Origin: Candidatus Schekmanbacteria bacterium
GTDB taxonomy: Bacteria; CSSED10-310; JACPHN01
Assembly: GCA_016188575.1 (NCBI GenBank)
Contig: JACPHN010000233.1
Coordinates: forward strand, 1 to 46,783
DNA: 46,783 bases
Direction: 5' to 3'
Position 1 is the first letter of the stretch. Each line of letters opens with the position of its first letter. The position numbers and the translations under genes were made by a program. Of the stretch, positions 42,296-46,783 are shown one piece after another. The notes under the pieces were generated by a model. It made no database searches, had not been told where the DNA came from, and was given only the letters and a program-made list of their open reading frames with translations.

Positions 42296-45200
42296 TCACG
42301 GAAGCGCGGGCAGCGTGGCGGCGCCGAGGGCGGAATCTCTCGAGACCGTGTCCGCGGACAGCGTGTCGCCGCCATCCGCGCCCGCGCCGGTTCCGGCAGG
42401 CATGGTGCGAGCGAGCTCGTCGAGCTGCCTGGCGGCCGCGACCTCCTCGGGGCATCCAAGCGCGGCGCCAAGGCGGAGCCGGCGCCACCGCGCCCCCTGA
42501 TTGTCGCCGAGCGCCGCGGCAGCCGGACACATGGTGAGCGCTTCTTTGGCAAGCGCGGTGAACCCCGCTGCGAGCAGCGCCTCGGCGGTCGCGAGCAGCA
42601 GGGTGTCGGTGGCCTCGCGCACGAGCTGATAGCGCCGATGGGCTGCGCGCAGCTCGGTATCGGCGAGCGCGCTGCGTAGCCGGTCTAGCAACGCGGTCCA
42701 GGGGCCGGTCGCCGCCGAGAATCTCGCCTCATGGAGGCCCAGTCGCAACTCTGCAAGCATGGCGTGGGAGGACAATCCCGCGCGACGCGCCTCGTCAGCC
42801 GCTGCCAGGCCGGCCACCGCCGCCTCCACGGGGGCGGCGATGTCGTGATCGGCGAGCTCCAGTAGCAGCATGGCGACCTTCCAGCGATCCCTGGCGGTAC
42901 CGCCCCGGGCCGCCACGAAGTGGGCCTCATGCGCGGCCTCGCCGGCGCCGCTTCTGTCGCCGAGCACCGCAGCGGCGCGCGCCGCCCACACGAGGCACTC
43001 CACGTGCCAGCGTGTCTCCCCGCCCTGCGCGAACGACTGTCGCGCCGCCCGCAGCCGCTCTCGCGCGCTTGCCGTCTGGCCCAGGCGCAGCTCGCATCCC
43101 GCGAGCTGCACGGCCGCGGGTAGCGCGTAGGCGGCGCGATGGTGGCGCTGGGCAGTCTCAGTCATCTCCGCAAACCAGTTGCAGGCGGCCCCATACCGGC
43201 CCTGCTCCTTGAGGAGCTGACCGATTTCGTTGAGGCAAACGAGCTCCTCTTGCAGGGCGCCACATGCGCGGAACCCCTGCTTCGCCTCCTGCAGCATCGC
43301 GAGTGCTGCGCTGCTCTCGCCTTTGGCACGGCGCACCCTGCCGACGGCGGCGCACCACTGGGCTTCCTGGTACGCCAAACCGCGCGCCCGGGAGCGGGAT
43401 TTCAGCTCGTTCAGGATCCCCTCCGCGCGCTCCAGATCACCCCGGAGCTCACAGGCGTTGGCGAGGCGCATGAGGCAGCCGTCGCGGATCGGGCTGTCGG
43501 CCTCGCGGAGATCAGCGGAAACCGCCGCCTGCAGCTCCCGCAGGCCCTCATCCCATTGCCCCAGACCCATGAGCGCCCACCCTCGCCAGCTCCACGCCTC
43601 GCGGTGCCACAGCGCCACCTGCCAGGAGGCGTCGGGAACAGGCCGCGCCAGCAAGGTCACGGCCCGAGTGAGCTCCGCGAGGGCGTCGGCGAAGCGGTTT
43701 TCACCGATCCAGGCCAGACCCTGGAAGTAGTGGCCGCGCCCCTCGTAGCGCGCCACGTCCGCGCCGCCCAGAGCGAGCCCGGCCATGCTCCGGGCGTCCT
43801 GCAGGATGGCGTCGGAGCGGCCCAACTGGTCGGAGATGACGCAGCGGAGATCGAGAACCTCGAGCAGGCGCGGAGTGTCCGCGCCCGGCCCGGAGGCGTC
43901 CGCGGAGAAGGCTTCCGCGGCGCGCGTGAGCCACGTCCAGGCTTCGCCCGCCGCGTGAGCGCCGGCCGCCTTGCGCCCCGCAATCGCCCAGGCGCGCGCC
44001 GCCCGGCGCCGTTCACCGGCCGCCGCCCAGTGATCCCCGAGGGCACCGGCAAGTTGCTCTCTCTCCTCCTCGGGCAAGGTCTCCAGCGCGCCCGCCGCGG
44101 CTCGATGCAGGCCGGCGCGCCGCCCCTCGCCGATCCGCGCGTACGCCGCCTCCCGCAGCTTGTCGTGCACGAACGCGAAGCGGTCCGGCGAAAGCTCGCG
44201 GATCACGTGCTTGCGAAGAGTCTCCTGCAGGGCCGCGAAGAGAACCTCCCCGGCAAGTCCCGAGACGGCCGCCAGGAGCGCCCCCGTCGACTCGCGCCCG
44301 AGGACCGCGGCGGCCTCCACGAGCTCCAGCGCGGCGCCGCCCAGTCCGCGCAGCCGGTGCTCGACGAGATCGCGCAGCGCCCTGGGAAGCGGGAGCAGCG
44401 CCGCCGAATCGCCCGGCGCTTCGCTCAGGACGCGCGCTGCGGCTGGTGAGAGCCGCCATCGTCCCGCCAGGTCGCGATGCAGGAGCCCCTCTTCGACGCT
44501 GGCGCGCAGCAGCTCCGCCACAAATAGCGGATTGCCTGCGGAGTGGCGCGCGAACAGCTCAACAAGGCCGGCGGGCACCTGGCGCAGCGACAGCATGCTG
44601 CGGACCATCTTGTCCACGTCCGCCGCCGTGAGTCGGTCGACCACCCGCGCGGACAGGAAAGGAAGCTGCGCGAGGTCCAGGAGCGCCTGTGGGGCGGCCT
44701 CCGTGCGATAGGCTGCCAGCACCAGCACCGGCACCGGCCGATCGGCCAGGCGATGTAGCCAATGTTCCAGCCACGCCAGCGTCAGCTCATCGGCCCAGTG
44801 AAGGTCGTCTAGCACGAGCAGGACCGGGCACTCCGCCGCCATCTGCCCAAGCGTCTCTCCGAGCGCCGCAAACAGCCGGAGTCGCCCTTCGTCGCGGGCG
44901 AGCACCACCGGCTCCGGATAGGCATCCTGCCCGGGAAGATGGCGCAGTGACGGTTCGAAGGCGGCCAGCAGGCGGGCGCGCGCCCCGAAGAGGCGATCCG
45001 TTTCCTCCTGGCCCCATTCCCGGCAGCGGTCGGCCAGCTTTCGCAGCGGACCGCGAAGAGCCTGCAGCGGCACGTCGCCGCGACCCTCGCTCCACAGGTG
45101 TCCGGCGGTCGGCGGCAGGCAGTTGCCGGTGAGGACGACGAGGTCGCGAGCGGCGGCGCGGCGCCCTGCCTCCACCACCAGGCGCGTCTTGCCGACGCCG

Positions 45201-46327
45201 CTCTCGCCGCCCAGAAACAAGGCACCACCGCTGCCGGCGCCGCGCAGCGCCGCGAGTCGCTCCTCTATCTCCGCCAGGATCGCCGCCCGGCCAACGAAGG
45301 GCGGCCGGTACAGGTAGGGTCTGGGTTTCGGGTGGCCGTTTCGCGGTTCGGCGCCCGTGTCGGCCGCTACGCCGCCAGCGCTCTCCGGGACCTGAGCCCA
45401 CTGGCTGCTCGGCGTCGCTGCGACCGCGCCGCTCTCTATCCCTCCCTGTTCGTGCGGGCGGAGCTGACGTGGGGGGTTTTCCCGCAGTCGCACGGGCGGT
45501 GGATTCAGCAGCACGCGCGGGCGCCCCGCCAGCAGCACCCGCGCCACGTCGCTCGCATAGCCGAGGCGATCATCCGGATGCTTTTCGAGCAGCCGGTGGA
45601 CGAGCTCATCCAGCTCCGCCGAGACCTGCGGGTTCACTGTGCGGAGCCGCTCTGCCTGCCCCTCCAGGTGCCCCCGCACCAGCGCCCGCACGGTTGCCCC
45701 GGCGAACGGCGGCCGCCCGGCCAGGTACTCGTAAACCATGCAGCCGAGCGCATACAGATCCGCCCGCGCATCCGTCAGCTCACCGCGAATCCGCTCGGGC
45801 GCCATGTACAGCAGCGAGCCGGCAGTCTGCTCTTCCACCTCCAGTCGCTCGCGAATTACGTCCCCGCCGAACTCCGCCGCCAGTCCGAAGTCCACGAGCA
45901 GCGGCGCCCCATCCTCCCGGACCAGGACGTTCTCCGGCTTCAGGTCATGATGGACGATGCCTTCGCCATGCACATAAGCCAGCGCGCCGCAAAGCTGCGC
46001 CATGAGGTCCAATACCGCCTCGCCCGGCCGCCGCCAATACGCGCGCAGCTCGACGCCCTTGACGAGCTCCATGGCGAACCACGGCAGCCCCTTGTCCAGG
46101 CCGCTCTCCACGATACGCACGACGTACGGATGCCGAAGGCGCTCCAGGGCAGCGATCTCCCTGCGAATTGTCGGCACGACCGCGGCGGTCGCTGTCCGCA
46201 CGGCCTTGACCGCAACCTCGACGCCGGACTGCGGATGGCGCGCCCGGTACACCGCACCCATCCCGCCTCGCCCGATGAGCCCCAGCACCTCATACGGCCC
46301 AATCTGCTGTGTGTTCTCTTCCGCCAT
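42296..46327 (-). CDS. Ser/Thr protein kinase fused to STAND-type ATPase and TPR region (PknK-like)
   Basis: A 1,343-residue multi-domain signalling protein. The kinase (about 10-270) shows the glycine loop GRGGMGAVYRA, the ATP-binding Lys in VAVKAV, catalytic loop HHDLKPENV near residue 130, DFGLAAE, and APERIRG. A linker with Pro follows. The AAA_16/STAND ATPase has P-loop GGESGVGKTR near 370 and Walker B LLVLDDLHWAD. The C-terminal half (about 740-1300) is an all-helical, Ala/Arg-rich TPR-like solenoid. No transmembrane helix is visible, so it is probably cytoplasmic. Comparable proteins (PknK group) sense signals through the solenoid and switch the ATPase and kinase. No cognate transcription regulator is adjacent. 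The ribosome site is weak. Confidence 0.88.
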   Translation of the reverse strand: MAEENTQQIGPYEVLGLIGRGGMGAVYRARHPQSGVEVAVKAVRTATAAVVPTIRREIAALERLRHPYVVRIVESGLDKGLPWFAMELVKGVELRAYWRRPGEAVLDLMAQLCGALAYVHGEGIVHHDLKPENVLVREDGAPLLVDFGLAAEFGGDVIRERLEVEEQTAGSLLYMAPERIRGELTDARADLYALGCMVYEYLAGRPPFAGATVRALVRGHLEGQAERLRTVNPQVSAELDELVHRLLEKHPDDRLGYASDVARVLLAGRPRVLLNPPPVRLRENPPRQLRPHEQGGIESGAVAATPSSQWAQVPESAGGVAADTGAEPRNGHPKPRPYLYRPPFVGRAAILAEIEERLAALRGAGSGGALFLGGESGVGKTRLVVEAGRRAAARDLVVLTGNCLPPTAGHLWSEGRGDVPLQALRGPLRKLADRCREWGQEETDRLFGARARLLAAFEPSLRHLPGQDAYPEPVVLARDEGRLRLFAALGETLGQMAAECPVLLVLDDLHWADELTLAWLEHWLHRLADRPVPVLVLAAYRTEAAPQALLDLAQLPFLSARVVDRLTAADVDKMVRSMLSLRQVPAGLVELFARHSAGNPLFVAELLRASVEEGLLHRDLAGRWRLSPAAARVLSEAPGDSAALLPLPRALRDLVEHRLRGLGGAALELVEAAAVLGRESTGALLAAVSGLAGEVLFAALQETLRKHVIRELSPDRFAFVHDKLREAAYARIGEGRRAGLHRAAAGALETLPEEEREQLAGALGDHWAAAGERRRAARAWAIAGRKAAGAHAAGEAWTWLTRAAEAFSADASGPGADTPRLLEVLDLRCVISDQLGRSDAILQDARSMAGLALGGADVARYEGRGHYFQGLAWIGENRFADALAELTRAVTLLARPVPDASWQVALWHREAWSWRGWALMGLGQWDEGLRELQAAVSADLREADSPIRDGCLMRLANACELRGDLERAEGILNELKSRSRARGLAYQEAQWCAAVGRVRRAKGESSAALAMLQEAKQGFRACGALQEELVCLNEIGQLLKEQGRYGAACNWFAEMTETAQRHHRAAYALPAAVQLAGCELRLGQTASARERLRAARQSFAQGGETRWHVECLVWAARAAAVLGDRSGAGEAAHEAHFVAARGGTARDRWKVAMLLLELADHDIAAPVEAAVAGLAAADEARRAGLSSHAMLAELRLGLHEARFSAATGPWTALLDRLRSALADTELRAAHRRYQLVREATDTLLLATAEALLAAGFTALAKEALTMCPAAAALGDNQGARWRRLRLGAALGCPEEVAAARQLDELARTMPAGTGAGADGGDTLSADTVSRDSALGAATLPALP

Positions 46328-46567
46328 CGTGCTTTGAGCCTACCCGGCTCGACGGAACCATGCAACGGCGGCCATTCCAACTCGCGCCTCGGCAGGTTCG
46401 AGTTGACAGGCCGCCCGACATTGAAGAGGATCGCAAGCGGCGCGCGTGAGCCGCACCGCGGCTTCCTGTCTTTGGGCATCGGCAAAATGCGGGTGGTGAT
46501 GCTTTACACCTGAGCACAAGAGGGACTTGCGCAAGATGCGAGCGGGCAGCACGATATCTCCGACTTT

Positions 46568-46783
46568 TCACCTGATAGGAGGGCCTCGTTCATCGTTTCG
46601 GCCACGGCAAAGGTCATGCGGCGTGCCAATAGGCGCATGAGCTGCCCGCGCCGGTCGGGCGGGAACTTCGAGGCCGTCCAGCAGCCAGTCAAAGAGGTCG
46701 CGGGGCCTCGACCCAAAAAATCTCTCGGCAGCAGTGGTTCCGTCCGAACGGCGGAGGAAGTAGTTGTGGATCGTGGTCAGCAC
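46568..46783 (-). CDS. C-terminal end of a probable transposase (partial)
   Basis: The last 71 residues of a protein whose start lies beyond the right edge. The segment LTTIHNYFLRRSDGTTAAERFFG followed by RPRDLFDWLLDGLEVPARP recalls the C-termini of certain insertion-sequence transposases, in which an N-x-RxDGTTAAxRxF pattern is common. That is from memory and unverified. After PARPAR the sequence becomes low-complexity, as if near the natural end or past a lesion. About 240 nt without a gene separate it from the kinase gene start. No inverted repeat end was identified. Confidence 0.45.
   Translation of the reverse strand: MLTTIHNYFLRRSDGTTAAERFFGSRPRDLFDWLLDGLEVPARPARAAHAPIGTPHDLCRGRNDERGPPIR

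Noticed and set aside
43139-44449. A 436-codon plus-strand open frame, and a similar one at 45098-46513
   Set aside because: Both are antisense to the kinase-ATPase gene, whose motifs are unmistakable on the other strand.
46504-46716. Minus-strand open frame overlapping the transposase end
   Set aside because: It is in another frame with poor coding character; a frameshift continuation is possible but cannot be shown.

Overview
The window is a GC-rich chromosomal segment from a Gram-negative (diderm) bacterium. It carries genes needed only with an outer membrane: an LptF/LptG-type lipopolysaccharide exporter, a TamB-like protein with an Omp85/TamA-type barrel, and KdsA for KDO synthesis. I cannot name the species. 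The mix of ClpC-type ATPase, fused LptF-LptG, fused ATP-sulfurylase/APS kinase, large SBBP/YCF48-type surface proteins and a PknK-like kinase fits an uncultured deltaproteobacteria-like or related phylum, but that is an inference only.

Layout, left to right. (1) 1-6.9 kb, rightward: the tail of a LolD/MacB-type ABC ATPase, a ClpC-like AAA+ chaperone, a DnaC/IstB-like ATPase, a LapA-domain membrane protein, a small membrane protein, and an LptF-LptG fusion. (2) 6.9-8.6 kb, leftward: a NYN-LOTUS putative RNase followed by a crotonase-family enzyme. (3) 8.8-15.8 kb, rightward: tamB and a seven-POTRA Omp85 protein, overlapping by 8 nt. (4) 15.8-20.9 kb, leftward: a glycan-precursor operon of PAPS synthase, GDP-mannose 4,6-dehydratase, KdsA and a UDP-galactopyranose-mutase-like flavoprotein. 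These genes would supply activated sulfate, GDP-deoxysugar precursor and KDO, which suggests a sulfated surface glycan. (5) 21.1-38.5 kb: an accessory-looking block marked by three copies of a dispersed GC-rich repeat. It holds a solitary DNA methyltransferase and a leftward two-gene surface operon: a protein of about 4,285 residues (seven SBBP repeats, 24 tandem repeats of about 106 residues, a long unique C-terminus), then a 14-repeat YCF48/BNR-like protein. (6) 38.6-41.2 kb, leftward: a Kef-type antiporter and, coupled by a TGATG stop-start, an exported ThuA/GATase-like protein with a G10 tract near its start. (7) 41.5-46.8 kb: a small secreted protein (rightward), a kinase-ATPase-TPR signalling protein (leftward), and the C-terminal end of a probable transposase running off the right edge.

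The most interesting points are the 106-residue repeat array with its recently homogenised copies, the similar C-terminal hydrophobic-Arg tails on three neighbouring exported proteins (a possible uncharacterised sorting signal), the LptF-LptG fusion, the seven-POTRA TamA-like protein next to TamB, and the PAPS synthase within a KDO/GDP-sugar operon. No tRNA, rRNA or CRISPR array was seen. No defined defence system beyond the orphan methyltransferase was found.
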